Positions 7,361 through 16,264 of a DNA stretch of 64,000 bases are shown piece after piece (position 1 is the stretch's first letter; every line of letters begins with the position of its first letter). This DNA is from Acidimicrobiales bacterium. GTDB lineage: Bacteria > Actinomycetota > Acidimicrobiia > Acidimicrobiales > MedAcidi-G1. The notes under the pieces are model-generated. The model did no database searches, had not been told where the DNA came from, and was given only the letters and a program-made list of their open reading frames with translations. Location: the NCBI GenBank assembly GCA_022452035.1, contig JAKURV010000002.1, forward strand, positions 62,001 through 126,000. Direction: 5' to 3'. The position numbers and the translations under genes were made by a program.

Positions 7361-8398
7361 ATGAGCGTTCCGTGGCACCGGGTCGAGGCCTTCTCGGATC
7401 ACTTTGTCCGCTGCGCAGTGACGACCGAAGAGACGGCGGTGGTCCTTGCCGAGGACGACAGCCGACCCGAGTTGGTCGAGGTGGCGGTACTGGCCCTCCA
7501 GCGCCTCGGTGTGGCGGTGTCGACGATGGTGGTGCCTACACCGCCGAATCGGGGACCGGTGCCGGTGCGTTCCACGGGAGCCACGGTGGCTATCGCCCAC
7601 AACCCAGCCGTCGTCGCGGGCCTGGCCGCCTCCGACTTCATCGTGGACTGCACCGTGGAAGGCTTGTTACACGCTGAGGAACGCTTGGCACTACTCGCCG
7701 ACGGCGCTCGTGCCCTGATGCTCTCCAACGAGCACCCGGAGGTGTTCGACCGGGTGGGCCATGACGAGCGGATGGGCGAGCGGGTTGAGCGAGGCCGCCA
7801 GCGGCTAGCTGCTGCGTCGACCATGCAGGTCACCTCGGCTGCAGGAACCAACCTCACCGTGGACCTGGAGGGTGCTGCGGTAGCCGGCTCGGACGGCACG
7901 GTCACAGCGCCGGGTGGTATCTCCCACTGGCCTGGCGGACTCGTGCTGTGCTTCCCGGCCGCCGGATCAACCTCAGGTACCGTGGTGATGGCACCGGGTG
8001 ACGCCAATCTGACCTTCAAGGAGTATGTGCGGTCGCCAATCGCCTGCACGCTGGAGGCCGATCACGTAGTAGCCGTAGAGGGAGACGGCTTGGATGCCGA
8101 GTTGTTCTCTTCTTACCTGGCGGCGTGGGAGGAGCCTGAGGCCTACGCAGTGAGTCATTTAGGTTGGGGCATGAATCACGCCTGCAGGTGGGACGTCCTC
8201 CCCTTGTACGACAAGGCTGACGTGAACGGCACGGAACTACGGGCCTTCGCCGGAAACTTCCTGTGGTCGACCGGTGCTAACGAGGTTGCCGGCCGATTTT
8301 GCCGAGGACATTTCGACTTGCCGATGCGTAACTGCACTGTCACCCTCGACGGTGATCCCGTGGTGGTCAACGGCGTGCTGGTTGACGAACTGGCCTGA
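7361..8398 (+). CDS. NicX-type 2,5-dihydroxypyridine 5,6-dioxygenase family protein
   Basis: The 345-residue product resembles the M29-aminopeptidase-like family that includes NicX, the iron dioxygenase opening 2,5-dihydroxypyridine in nicotinate breakdown. Supporting segments are the central AGTNLTVDLEGAA, the glycine-rich GGISHWPGGLVLCFP, and the metal-region motifs SHLGWGMNHACRW and GNFLWSTGANEVAGRFCRGH near the C-terminus. Length fits NicX. It is the last gene of a probable hpaE-acyl-CoA dehydrogenase-nicX operon and converges on a P450 gene. Ring cleavage of an aminated or pyridine-type aromatic would fit the neighbourhood. Some family members are true aminopeptidases or unassigned, so the family is confident and the reaction is not. 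Confidence 0.72.
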   Translation: MSVPWHRVEAFSDHFVRCAVTTEETAVVLAEDDSRPELVEVAVLALQRLGVAVSTMVVPTPPNRGPVPVRSTGATVAIAHNPAVVAGLAASDFIVDCTVEGLLHAEERLALLADGARALMLSNEHPEVFDRVGHDERMGERVERGRQRLAAASTMQVTSAAGTNLTVDLEGAAVAGSDGTVTAPGGISHWPGGLVLCFPAAGSTSGTVVMAPGDANLTFKEYVRSPIACTLEADHVVAVEGDGLDAELFSSYLAAWEEPEAYAVSHLGWGMNHACRWDVLPLYDKADVNGTELRAFAGNFLWSTGANEVAGRFCRGHFDLPMRNCTVTLDGDPVVVNGVLVDELA

Positions 8399-8449
8399 GT
8401 CGGCTGGCACAGGACATCCAAGTGCTGGTGGATTAGTCCGGGTGACGAC

Positions 8450-9718
8450 TCAGGTGACCTGAACAGTGAGGTGCTTGGTTCCGCTGATCAGGTTGGAGCG
8501 CAGCCGATCAGATTTATCGACTACCTGGATGTCGTTCGTTTTGGCCAGCAACTCTTGAAGGGTGACCCGGATCTCCATGCGGGCCAGCCACGCCCCCAGA
8601 CACAGGTGCGGACCGTTACGGCCAAAGGCCACGTGGTCATTAGGGTCCCGGCGGAGATCGAACCGGTAGGGGTCGTCGAACTTCCGCTCGTCGTAATTCG
8701 CAGCCGTCCACCACAGCACCACCTTGTCGCCTGCACGGATAGTGCGGTCGTGGAGTTCTTGGTCACTGGTCGCAGTGCGACGGAAGTGGGTGGTAACCGT
8801 GGTCCAGCGGAGAATCTCTTCGACGGCCGTTTCCACCAGCGCCGGCTCGTCCCGTAGAGCCTGCATCTGCACGGGATGGTCTACGAGAGCCCGCAGACCT
8901 TCAGTCAGGGAGTAGCGGGTGGTGTCGTTGCCAGCCGCCACCAGTAGAGCGAAGAAGTTGTTGAATTCCAGATCGTTGAGCGGTGCGCCGTCGGTGGTTG
9001 GTGCCAACAAACGCGAGATCACGTCGTCACGGGGGCATCCACGACGTTCGGCGGCTGCCTCCTGGGCATACCGGAAGACCTCTAGGCCGGCTGGGCTGCG
9101 GAAGGGGATAAGTCGAAACTCATCGGTATCGACCTGATCGACGACGTGGTCGGTGTACTCGGGGTCGGAGTTGGATAGCAACTGGTCGCCCCAGTCCACA
9201 AGCTGCTCAGCATGTTCGTCGGGCACCCCGAGGAGCCGGCCCAACATACGCATGGGCAGCACACGGGCCACCTCGCCCACGAAGTCGAACTCGCCGAGGG
9301 CCAGGGCCTCGTCCAGGATGCCGGCCGTGAGCTCCCGGATGGGCTCCTCATAGGACTCGACGGTCTGGCGGGTAAAGCCCCGGTTGACCAGCCTCCGAAG
9401 GCGGGTGTGGTCAGGCGGGTCGAGCTCCATCATCGTCCGCCGGGCCTCAGTCTCCTCGGCATCCATTTCCTCCAGCCGGATCCCCTGATACGAGGTGAAG
9501 TCCTCGCAGCGGCGGTTGAGTTCGATGACGTCCGCGTGCCGGGTGATGGTCCAAAAGCCGGCGCCGTCGACCTCGTCGACCCAGGCCACCGGATCCTCGT
9601 CACGTAGGCGCTGGAATGTGGCGTATGGGGTGCCATCGACCCAGGTGTCGTGGGAGGCCAGATCGGCGTGGCCGTCGTCGGAGTCCGGTGTCCAAGGGTG
9701 GCGGGCGATCGGGGTCAT
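8450..9718 (-). CDS. Cytochrome P450 (CYP125/142/124-like group), paralogue 1
   Basis: The product of about 422 residues is a soluble bacterial P450. It has the I-helix oxygen-activation motif AAGNDTTRYSL, the K-helix ETAVEEILRW (ExxR), and the heme loop FGRNGPHLCLGAWLARME with its Cys ligand. The pattern resembles CYP124/125/142-type hydroxylases of terpenoid, steroid or fatty-acyl chains. The ATG at 9718 is preferred because the upstream decarboxylase-like gene stops at 9730, leaving an 11-base gap. The two genes therefore form an operon from the divergent promoter near 10560. It is visibly similar to the P450 at 23926-25179 (compare RLIPFRSPAGLEVFRYAQ with RLLPFRSPSSLKVFEYAQ), so one probably arose by duplication. 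No ferredoxin gene is nearby. Confidence 0.9.
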   Translation of the reverse strand: MTPIARHPWTPDSDDGHADLASHDTWVDGTPYATFQRLRDEDPVAWVDEVDGAGFWTITRHADVIELNRRCEDFTSYQGIRLEEMDAEETEARRTMMELDPPDHTRLRRLVNRGFTRQTVESYEEPIRELTAGILDEALALGEFDFVGEVARVLPMRMLGRLLGVPDEHAEQLVDWGDQLLSNSDPEYTDHVVDQVDTDEFRLIPFRSPAGLEVFRYAQEAAAERRGCPRDDVISRLLAPTTDGAPLNDLEFNNFFALLVAAGNDTTRYSLTEGLRALVDHPVQMQALRDEPALVETAVEEILRWTTVTTHFRRTATSDQELHDRTIRAGDKVVLWWTAANYDERKFDDPYRFDLRRDPNDHVAFGRNGPHLCLGAWLARMEIRVTLQELLAKTNDIQVVDKSDRLRSNLISGTKHLTVQVT

Positions 9719-9729
9719 TGCAACGACGC

Positions 9730-10554
9730 TTACGAACCAGCTCCCGGCCGCAGGTCGGCCAGTGTGGTGCCGCCGTTCCACGACACACCCACGCTGCGCC
9801 AGTAGCCGGCGATCATCTCCCGAGGAGCGAGGCGGCTGAGTTCCTCGACCGGAGATTCGAATACCCGCAGGTCGACGTCACCGGTGAAGGCCGGACTTAC
9901 CTCGGCGTCATAGCCCTGCATGGTGACCAGTTCGTTCAGCGAATCGGTGCCGTCAACCTCGATGGTCGGCAGAAACCGGTGGTGGAGCATGGGCAAGGCG
10001 TTGACGAACCCGGAGTGTTCGCTAGGACCGGTGATTGTGAACTCGGCTTCGACCAGTCGGCGTCCGTAGGCAGAACAGGTAGCACCGAAACGGCCACCTG
10101 GTTTGAGGCGGGGGCCGGCCTTCCCGACGGTGACCGGTCGGGTCATCCAGATGTCGCCGAGCTTCTTGGGGTACCCCTGTACATGGCCGCGGAGCATGGC
10201 GTAGTCCTTGTCGACCCAGATGTAGACGCAGCGGCTGTAGGTCTCGCCCTCATACGTGCAGCGGACGACGACTAAGCACTCCTTGTATTGAAGGCGGTCA
10301 GGGTCGACCACTTCGTTGAAGTCGTTGGAGCACGACTGCCAGTCGGCCCAGATAACGGCTACAGCTCCCGGGTCCTCGTTTGCCGGGGCCAGCGGTTCCG
10401 GGAGCAATTCGGCCACCGCCACTGGGTCGGCCCGGTACTCCACGGTGAGCATGTCGCCCGAGTAGTGCCAGGGTGGTGACGGGACGAGAGCCGAGGCTCC
10501 CGTAGCACTGCGGGGGAAGGTGAAGCCCTTTAGGTTCGGCATGCGGGACAGCAT
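9730..10554 (-). CDS. Acetoacetate decarboxylase family protein
   Basis: The 274-residue product matches the acetoacetate decarboxylase fold. The motif HVQGYPKKLGDIWMTRP holds the paired lysines in which one forms the Schiff base with the substrate, and earlier segments (MLTVEYRADPVAVAELLPEP, AVIWADWQSC) fit the N-terminal half. Acetoacetate itself is not certain, because many relatives act on other beta-keto acids or on ring-cleavage products. It leads a two-gene operon with P450 paralogue 1 and is divergent from an FAH-fold hydrolase, with a shared 20-base palindrome directly upstream. The ATG at 10554 abuts that palindrome; the ATG at 10542 (MPNLKGF) is an equally plausible start and leaves more room for a leader. 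Confidence 0.78.
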   Translation of the reverse strand: MLSRMPNLKGFTFPRSATGASALVPSPPWHYSGDMLTVEYRADPVAVAELLPEPLAPANEDPGAVAVIWADWQSCSNDFNEVVDPDRLQYKECLVVVRCTYEGETYSRCVYIWVDKDYAMLRGHVQGYPKKLGDIWMTRPVTVGKAGPRLKPGGRFGATCSAYGRRLVEAEFTITGPSEHSGFVNALPMLHHRFLPTIEVDGTDSLNELVTMQGYDAEVSPAFTGDVDLRVFESPVEELSRLAPREMIAGYWRSVGVSWNGGTTLADLRPGAGS

Positions 10555-10574
10555 ATCTTTTGGTCCCTAATGAT
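10555..10574. promoter_or_regulatory. Putative MarR/HpaR-type operator, site 2
   Basis: The sequence ATCTTTTGGTCCCTAATGAT matches the site at 20304-20323 at 17 of 20 positions. It lies between the divergent decarboxylase-like/P450 genes and the FAH-fold gene at 10635, so one bound repressor could control both directions. Confidence 0.6.
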
Positions 10575-10634
10575 TTCCATGCAAAGATTGCTTTGGCTCA
10601 TCATGAACCCGGGCCGGTTAATGGGAAGTGGGAG

Positions 10635-11504
10635 ATGACAAGGAACCGAAGCGCTACTCGCGAGACGCGGCGGATTCTCCTAGACGGGTCGGTGACCTCC
10701 GTATCGGTGGATGGCGACCATCTAGTGGCCGACGACGGCTGGCGCATCCCAGAGTCCGAGGCGTTCCACCTCCCTCCCAGTGAGCCATCCAAGATTCTGT
10801 GCGTCCACCTCAACCACGTCAGTCGGGTCGAAGAGTTCCAGGTTTCGCTGCCGGCAGCGCCTACCTACTTTCACAAGCCCACGTCTTCGCTGAACGGACA
10901 TCGAGGAGACGTGGTGCGTCCTGAGCGCTGTCATTGGCTGAACTATGAGGGCGAGATCGTCATCGTGATTGGCCGGCCTTGTCGCAATGTGAGTCCGAGC
11001 GACGCAGGTGAGTACATCGCTGGATACACGATCGGGAATGACTACGGCCTGCATGATTTTCGAGACACCGACGCCGGTTCAATGCTGCGGGTCAAGGGGT
11101 CGGACACCCTGTGCCCGGTAGGCCCCGGTCTGGTGGAAGGGTGGGACTTCCGTGGCAAGGGCATCCGGACACTGGTCAATGGCAAGGTCGTGCAGGACGG
11201 CAATACCGAAGAGATGACCTGGGATATGCACTACCTCGTAGCGGATCTAGCCAGGACGATCAGTCTGTATCCCGGCGACATGATCTTCTCGGGTACCCCA
11301 GCCAATTCCCGGCCCGTCAGCCCGGGCGATGTGGTCTCAGTAGAAGTCGAAGGTCTGGGTGTACTTGAGAACACGGTCGTGGCAGGACCAGATGAAATTC
11401 GCGACGATGTAGGAGCTCAACCCTCCCAGTCTGAAGAAGTTCTCTCGACAGCGCTCGGTGGGGACTGGGAATTTCGCGGCATTCGTCCCCCTCACCGGGG
11501 TTAG
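10635..11504 (+). CDS. Fumarylacetoacetate hydrolase-fold protein, HpaG-like, copy 1
   Basis: The product of about 289 residues belongs to the FAH superfamily, which includes HpaG (opet decarboxylase/HHDD isomerase) and acylpyruvases. The metal site is visible in the order NYEGEIVIVIG (ExE), then NDYGLHDFRDTD. Further along are RVKGSDTLCPVGPGLV, DLARTISLYPGDMIFSGTPA and a C-terminal VEVEGLGVLENTVV, all standard positions for this fold. It probably processes a ring-cleavage product as a decarboxylase, isomerase or C-C hydrolase. The ATG at 10635 is chosen because GTGGGAG lies just upstream; a longer TTG frame would run through the operator. The gene precedes the Liv-type transporter genes by about 90 bases. 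A second, less similar FAH protein follows hpaD at 21294. Confidence 0.82.
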   Translation: MTRNRSATRETRRILLDGSVTSVSVDGDHLVADDGWRIPESEAFHLPPSEPSKILCVHLNHVSRVEEFQVSLPAAPTYFHKPTSSLNGHRGDVVRPERCHWLNYEGEIVIVIGRPCRNVSPSDAGEYIAGYTIGNDYGLHDFRDTDAGSMLRVKGSDTLCPVGPGLVEGWDFRGKGIRTLVNGKVVQDGNTEEMTWDMHYLVADLARTISLYPGDMIFSGTPANSRPVSPGDVVSVEVEGLGVLENTVVAGPDEIRDDVGAQPSQSEEVLSTALGGDWEFRGIRPPHRG

Positions 11505-11594
11505 GTCCTCGCGATCCGCGAGTTGGACCCCAAATAGTTCGAGGTCTACCTTTTTATGAATTGTGAACTGGTGTCTTCTGAGGGGGCAATCGGA

Positions 11595-12791
11595 GTGAAG
11601 AAGTCAGCAATTATCAGCATCCTGCTCGCGTTGTCTTTGCTTGCCGCAGGATGCGGCAGCGATGAGGACTCGTCTTCGACACTGAAGGTGGGCTACGCAG
11701 CGGACCTTTCCGATCTGGGTGGCTTTGCAGATATGCCTGCGAGTCAGGCCGGAGAGCACTTTGTTGCTCTAGTCAACTGCGCTGGTGGTATCGACGCAGA
11801 AGTTGGGATCGATATTGATGCCGTATTGGCGACAGACCTCGACAACTGCAGCGAGGTTTCCGGGACAACACTCGAATGGATGATGGAGAACATCGCAGGT
11901 GACCCCGAGGTGACTCAACGTGCGAGCCAGTCCCTTATCGATTGGGGTGCTTCGGCGTTGCTAGGTCCGCCATTCCCGGACTTTGGAGAACCGCTTCTCC
12001 AGGTGACCGCCGGTGAGATTCCAGTTCTTTTCGTGGCCTCAACTGAGCCGACGTTGGCCGACGCGTCGATTAACTCCTATCTGGTCGCGTTCGACGACAC
12101 AATGCAGGCCACCGCGGCGGCCGAGTTCGCGCTGGATCAGGGTTGGTCCACAGCGGTCACGTTCTCTGCCCCTGGCCCCTATTTTGGTTACAACCCCGAA
12201 GTGTTTACCGAGGTCTTCACTGCCGGGGGCGGTTCAATTATCGCCGACTACGGCTTTGCGCCTATCGACGACATGGACTTCTCGACGCAGGTCAACGAAC
12301 TCGCTAGTGGAGGACAGGCACCGGACGTGGTTTATTCGGCCATGTTGTCGTTCCAGTCCGCTGTCCTGCGGGGCCAAATGGATGCAGCGGGTGTAACGAC
12401 CAACTACTTGGTGACGGACGCGTTTGAGGCCACGGGCGGTTACTTCACCGACGGGGTCGAAGGCTTCTACCACACGACCCATTCGTTCCCGTCCGAGGGC
12501 AGTCGTATTAAGGCTCTTGCCGACAGCTATGAGGCGACATACGGCGCACCGCTTGAGAACGCTTCATTCGGTGGTTTGGCTGTAGACGCGATCGCAGTTG
12601 TGATCGACGCGTTCGCTCGGACCAAATCAACGGATCCGAAAGTTCTTGGTGCGGCGATCAAGAACGCCAAGGATGTCCACGGGGCGACCGGAGATCTGAC
12701 CTACTTGGGCTTGGGAGGCGTTCCCGACAAGCCTGTGTTTGTCCATCAAGTTGTTGGCGGTGCTCCAACTCTTGCGGCCACTATTGACTGA
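11595..12791 (+). CDS. ABC transporter substrate-binding lipoprotein, Liv/Urt type
   Basis: The product of about 398 residues starts at a GTG with AGGGGG upstream. It has a short positive N-terminus (KKSAIIS), a hydrophobic stretch and a lipobox LLAAGC, so it should be a lipid-anchored extracellular protein. The mature part is a type 1 periplasmic binding fold (LKVGYAADLSDLGGFADMPA, later DVVYSAMLSFQSAVLRGQMD and a C-terminal YEATYGAPLENASFGGLAVD). The usual relatives bind branched-chain amino acids, amides, urea or aromatic acids. Here the ligand is probably the aromatic or amine substrate of the surrounding pathway (inference). An ATG at 11556 is in frame but lacks a ribosome-binding site and would weaken the signal peptide. 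An ATPase, a permease and a permease-ATPase fusion follow directly. Confidence 0.88.
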   Translation: MKKSAIISILLALSLLAAGCGSDEDSSSTLKVGYAADLSDLGGFADMPASQAGEHFVALVNCAGGIDAEVGIDIDAVLATDLDNCSEVSGTTLEWMMENIAGDPEVTQRASQSLIDWGASALLGPPFPDFGEPLLQVTAGEIPVLFVASTEPTLADASINSYLVAFDDTMQATAAAEFALDQGWSTAVTFSAPGPYFGYNPEVFTEVFTAGGGSIIADYGFAPIDDMDFSTQVNELASGGQAPDVVYSAMLSFQSAVLRGQMDAAGVTTNYLVTDAFEATGGYFTDGVEGFYHTTHSFPSEGSRIKALADSYEATYGAPLENASFGGLAVDAIAVVIDAFARTKSTDPKVLGAAIKNAKDVHGATGDLTYLGLGGVPDKPVFVHQVVGGAPTLAATID

Positions 12792-12807
12792 GTGCGCTGG
12801 GTAGTCG

Positions 12808-13524
12808 GTGCTTGAAGTCGAATCGCTTACTACCCGTTATGGAGCGATCGCTGCCATAAGAGAAGTTGGCCTAACTGTCCGGGCCGGTGAGGTTGTCTGC
12901 CTCATCGGCCCGAACGGTGCTGGCAAGACCACGCTCCTGGCGACGGTTGCTGGTCTTCTGAAGCCCTCTAGCGGCAAGATTTCGCTCGGCGACGACGACA
13001 TCACCAGTTGGGCTCCAGACCGGATTCTCCGGTCTGGCTTAGCACTCGTCCCGGAGCACCGTCGGATCTTTGCCGACCTCACCGTCAATGAGAATCTCTT
13101 GGTTGGGGGTGTCACCAAGACCGCTGCCAGGAGAATCGAGCTGCGCAATGAGGTTGTAGAGCTCTTCCCGGCCTTGGGTAGCAAGCTGGGCACTTCGGCG
13201 GGTTACCTCTCGGGTGGTGAGGCACAGCAACTAGCTATAGGTCGCGCCTTGATGGCTGAGCCCCAGTTGCTCCTCTTGGACGAGCCGACTCTCGGGCTTT
13301 CCCCAAAGCTTGCTGATGTTGTTTTTGATCTCATCGAGACACTCAGAAATGCCAGCCTCACCCTCTTAGTCGTTGAGCAGAGTGCCCAGCGGATTCTCGA
13401 AGTTGCGGACCGTGGATACGTGCTGCGATCTGGAGAGGTTGTAGCTAGTGGCCTCGCCCGTGACTTGCTCGCGCGCCAAGATCTTTTTGATACCTATCTC
13501 GGCCGAAATGTCGACCTCGTATGA
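12808..13524 (+). CDS. livF: Liv-type ABC transporter ATP-binding protein (LivF-like)
   Basis: The 238-residue ATPase has Walker A GPNGAGKTT (about residues 35-43), the Q-loop replaced by a typical LivF VPEHRRIFADLTV segment, the signature YLSGGEAQQLAIGRAL, Walker B PQLLLLDEPTLGLSP, and the switch region VVEQSAQRILEVADRGYVLR. The LivF branch is recognisable by the early KTTLLATVAGL and ENLLVGG elements. It would energise import of the ligand bound by the upstream lipoprotein. The start is a GTG 17 bases after the lipoprotein gene, and the end overlaps the permease ATG by four bases. The order binding protein, ATPase, permease, fused permease-ATPase is not the E. coli order. Confidence 0.88.
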   Translation: MLEVESLTTRYGAIAAIREVGLTVRAGEVVCLIGPNGAGKTTLLATVAGLLKPSSGKISLGDDDITSWAPDRILRSGLALVPEHRRIFADLTVNENLLVGGVTKTAARRIELRNEVVELFPALGSKLGTSAGYLSGGEAQQLAIGRALMAEPQLLLLDEPTLGLSPKLADVVFDLIETLRNASLTLLVVEQSAQRILEVADRGYVLRSGEVVASGLARDLLARQDLFDTYLGRNVDLV

Positions 13525-14408
13525 CCGAACTTCTTCAGCAGGTCGTGGATGGCTTCGGTCGTGGTGGGATCTACGCGCTGATTGCCCTGGGGATCGCGGT
13601 CATTTTTGGGGTGATGCACCTGGTGAATTTCGCTCATGGCGAGCTCATAACCGTGAGTGCCTATGCGGCTTACGGCCTTTTCGTCGCTGGATGGGACTGG
13701 TGGCTTATTGCCCCAGCGATTGTCCTGATTGCTGGCCTGACATCGGTGGCCATCGAGTTCGTTGCTTTCCGCTGGGTAAGGGGAGCGCCAGATTTCACAA
13801 TGCTCATGACGTCGTTTGGTGTTCACTTCTTGGTGCAGGCCGCGTTCGTGATGTATGTCTCGGCAAACTTCCGCCAGTTCCCCCGGCCGGGATGGATCTT
13901 TCAGACTTGGAAAGTGGGCGGCGTCAGCCTGGAAGTGTTCGACCTTCTGGTCATTCTCTTCACTCTCCTGACACTGGGTGCCACGTACTGGGTACTTCAG
14001 CGCACGATGTTCGGGATGAGTTTGCGGGCAGCTGCTGAGGACTTTGATGCCGCCAGACTGATGGGGATTCGGAGTGATCGGATCATTCGCGGCGCCTTTG
14101 CACTCTCTGGTTTGCTAGCTGGAGTTGCCGCCGTCTTTTGGCTGATGCGCAGCGGCCAGGCAGGGCCAACGGCGGGACTCAGCCCAATGCTCAAAGGCGT
14201 GCTTGCTGCCCTTATCGGAGGGCTCGGAAGCCTTACTGGAGCGGTCATGGGCGGCGTCATACTCGGTCTCGCCGAGGTACTCCTGATCTCTCGCCTTCCA
14301 GAAGGCCTGGTGGGCCTAACCGACGGGATCGTCTTCCTCCTCATAGCGCTTCTCTTTGTCTTCAGACCACAAGGCCTCATAACCGTGCGTCGGGCGGAGC
14401 GCGTGTAG
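13521..14408 (+). CDS. livH: Liv-type ABC transporter permease (LivH-like)
   Basis: The 295-residue permease starts with the LivH signature VVDGFGRGGIYALIALGIAVIF and GVMHLVNFAHGELI, and has about eight hydrophobic segments. The conserved cytoplasmic coupling loop reads FGMSLRAAAEDFDAARLMGI, ahead of a membrane segment. The C-terminal half contains GVLAALIGGLGSLTGAVMGG, also standard for the family. It starts with ATG overlapping the livF stop and ends in TAG overlapping the GTG of the next gene (TAGTG), so the four genes are one tight operon. It supplies one half of the membrane pore. Confidence 0.9.
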   Translation: MTELLQQVVDGFGRGGIYALIALGIAVIFGVMHLVNFAHGELITVSAYAAYGLFVAGWDWWLIAPAIVLIAGLTSVAIEFVAFRWVRGAPDFTMLMTSFGVHFLVQAAFVMYVSANFRQFPRPGWIFQTWKVGGVSLEVFDLLVILFTLLTLGATYWVLQRTMFGMSLRAAAEDFDAARLMGIRSDRIIRGAFALSGLLAGVAAVFWLMRSGQAGPTAGLSPMLKGVLAALIGGLGSLTGAVMGGVILGLAEVLLISRLPEGLVGLTDGIVFLLIALLFVFRPQGLITVRRAERV

Positions 14409-16258
14409 TGCCCAGACGGATGGTTGATCGTCTGGTTCTTCCCCTGGCGGGATCTTTAACCACGTATCTGCTCCTTGTCGGCGGCGGGATCATCTACACA
14501 GCCGTTGGGAACTCTGCGAGCGAGGGTCTGGTTACCCAGATGCTCATCAACGCGATTGTTGTACTCGGAATCCAGATCTACATCGGCAACACAGGTGTTC
14601 TCTCCTTTGGACATATCGGCTTTGGGGCCATCGCTGGCTATGCATTTGCTGTTTGCGCAATTGCCCCGGAACGAAAAGCAGTACAGATCCCGGATGCTCC
14701 GTTTGGCCTAGCTGAAGTGGCCCTGACCCCGTTTCAGTCGTCCTTGACCGCAGCACTCATCGCGGTAGTGGTTGCTTTCGTCATTGGTTTGGGACTTGCT
14801 CGTTCGGGAGCACGTTCGGGTGCCGTAGCTGCCACAGTCATCACCCTCGCGTTGCTGTTCGTTGTCCACGAAGTCGCAAGGAATTGGATTGACCTGACTC
14901 GCGGCGGCAAGACAGGACTCTCCTTCAGTCCGCTCGGGGGCGTGACACTTCAAGGGCGGGGATGGATCTATCTGGCGTTGCTCCTCGCCCTCCTGGTAGC
15001 GCGGCTCTTCAAGGAAACGAGATATGGCCGGCTCGCCCAGGCCGCGCGAGAAGATGATCTGGCAGCACGTTCAATGGGGATTCATCCCGCGTTACAGCAG
15101 ATGATCGCACTCCTATTGTCCGTCTTCGTTGTGTCCATTGGAGCAACTCTTCGGGTATTTGAACTCGGAAGTATCAATCCGAGACTCTTCTTCTTCAAAT
15201 ACACCCTGCTTACCTTGACAATGCTCATTGTCGGAGGTCGAAACAGCGTCACGGGTTCTCTCGTAGGTGTAGTGATCATCAGTACCGGTAGCGAACTCAC
15301 TCGTTACCTCGCCGGGCCGTCAGTTGACCTTCCATTTCTCGACTGGGTCCTTCGAAGCGGACTCACGGATGTATTTCTTGGTGCATCAATGCTGGGCTTC
15401 ATGATCTTCAGGCCTAATGGAATCTTGGGAGACTGGGAGCCCGATCATTGGTTGACGAGGCGCGCAACTAGGAAGCCCGGAGATCAGCCACCCGCCCTTC
15501 GTCCAGTTGAGGATTCTCGCCCCGAAGGCTTCCTCCATGCGACCGGGATAGTCGTTGATTTCGGAGGATTCCGAGCGCTCGATGGGGCAAGCCTGACGGC
15601 CTCGAGCAATGAGGTAGTCGGCCTCATCGGCCCTAATGGGGCCGGGAAGACCACGCTGCTGAACGCAATCACGTCTCTTGTCACCTCCAGCGCTGGGTCG
15701 ATTCGGCTAGACGAGCAAGTTCTCGACGGTCTGCCTTCACACCTGATCGCCCGGGCTGGGATTGTCAGGACCTTTCAGAACCTCAGGTTGTTTCCTGCAC
15801 TTTCAGTCGAGGAGAACATCGAAGTCGCCCGTCTAGCAACTGCCGGACACATTGCCGGCCGCTCGCTGCCGGACGTTGAACTCTTGGTTCGTGCCAGTGG
15901 CTTGGCAGAGCTCCGACATCGGCGCGCCGGTGAACTGGACTATGGGAACGCGCGGCGTCTCGAACTTGCCCGGGCGGCCGCAGCTGGCCCCCGATTTCTG
16001 CTGCTTGATGAACCCACGAGCGGCATGGGTGATCTCGAGTCGGAGCAGATGATTCACCGGATTCGAGAAATAGCGGGACTCGTTCAAGCCGGTGTCGTCG
16101 TCGTCGATCACGACCTGAACTTCATCACGGGTATCTGTGATCGCGTCTATGTCCTTGATCAGGGAAAGGTGATCGCTGTGGGCACACCCGACGAGGTTTC
16201 TCAGGACCCGGTTGTACAAGCCGCCTACCTGGGTGGGCCGATCGGCTCGTCCACCTAA
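14408..16258 (+). CDS. Fused Liv-type permease and ATPase (LivM-LivG)
   Basis: The 616-residue product joins two proteins that are usually separate. Residues about 1-335 are a LivM permease with multiple membrane helices and the motif NTGVLSFGHIGFGAIAGYAF, plus the coupling loop YGRLAQAAREDDLAARSMGI. After a linker near residues 345-375 comes a LivG ATPase: Walker A GPNGAGKTTLLNAI, IVRTFQNLRLFPALSVEENI, a variant signature LDYGNARRLELARA in place of the usual LSYGQQR form, Walker B PRFLLLDEPTSGM, and VVVDHDLNFITGICDRVYVL. The two domains are continuous in one frame with no stop or start between them. The GTG at 14408 overlaps the livH stop. Fusions of this kind are known in actinobacteria. 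The gene converges on an SDR gene six bases away. Confidence 0.88.
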   Translation: MPRRMVDRLVLPLAGSLTTYLLLVGGGIIYTAVGNSASEGLVTQMLINAIVVLGIQIYIGNTGVLSFGHIGFGAIAGYAFAVCAIAPERKAVQIPDAPFGLAEVALTPFQSSLTAALIAVVVAFVIGLGLARSGARSGAVAATVITLALLFVVHEVARNWIDLTRGGKTGLSFSPLGGVTLQGRGWIYLALLLALLVARLFKETRYGRLAQAAREDDLAARSMGIHPALQQMIALLLSVFVVSIGATLRVFELGSINPRLFFFKYTLLTLTMLIVGGRNSVTGSLVGVVIISTGSELTRYLAGPSVDLPFLDWVLRSGLTDVFLGASMLGFMIFRPNGILGDWEPDHWLTRRATRKPGDQPPALRPVEDSRPEGFLHATGIVVDFGGFRALDGASLTASSNEVVGLIGPNGAGKTTLLNAITSLVTSSAGSIRLDEQVLDGLPSHLIARAGIVRTFQNLRLFPALSVEENIEVARLATAGHIAGRSLPDVELLVRASGLAELRHRRAGELDYGNARRLELARAAAAGPRFLLLDEPTSGMGDLESEQMIHRIREIAGLVQAGVVVVDHDLNFITGICDRVYVLDQGKVIAVGTPDEVSQDPVVQAAYLGGPIGSST

Positions 16259-16264
16259 TCCTTC

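Noticed and set aside
9616-10275. A long plus-strand open frame opposite the P450 and decarboxylase genes
   Set aside because: It is antisense to two well-supported genes and has no recognisable protein features; such frames are common in G+C-rich DNA.
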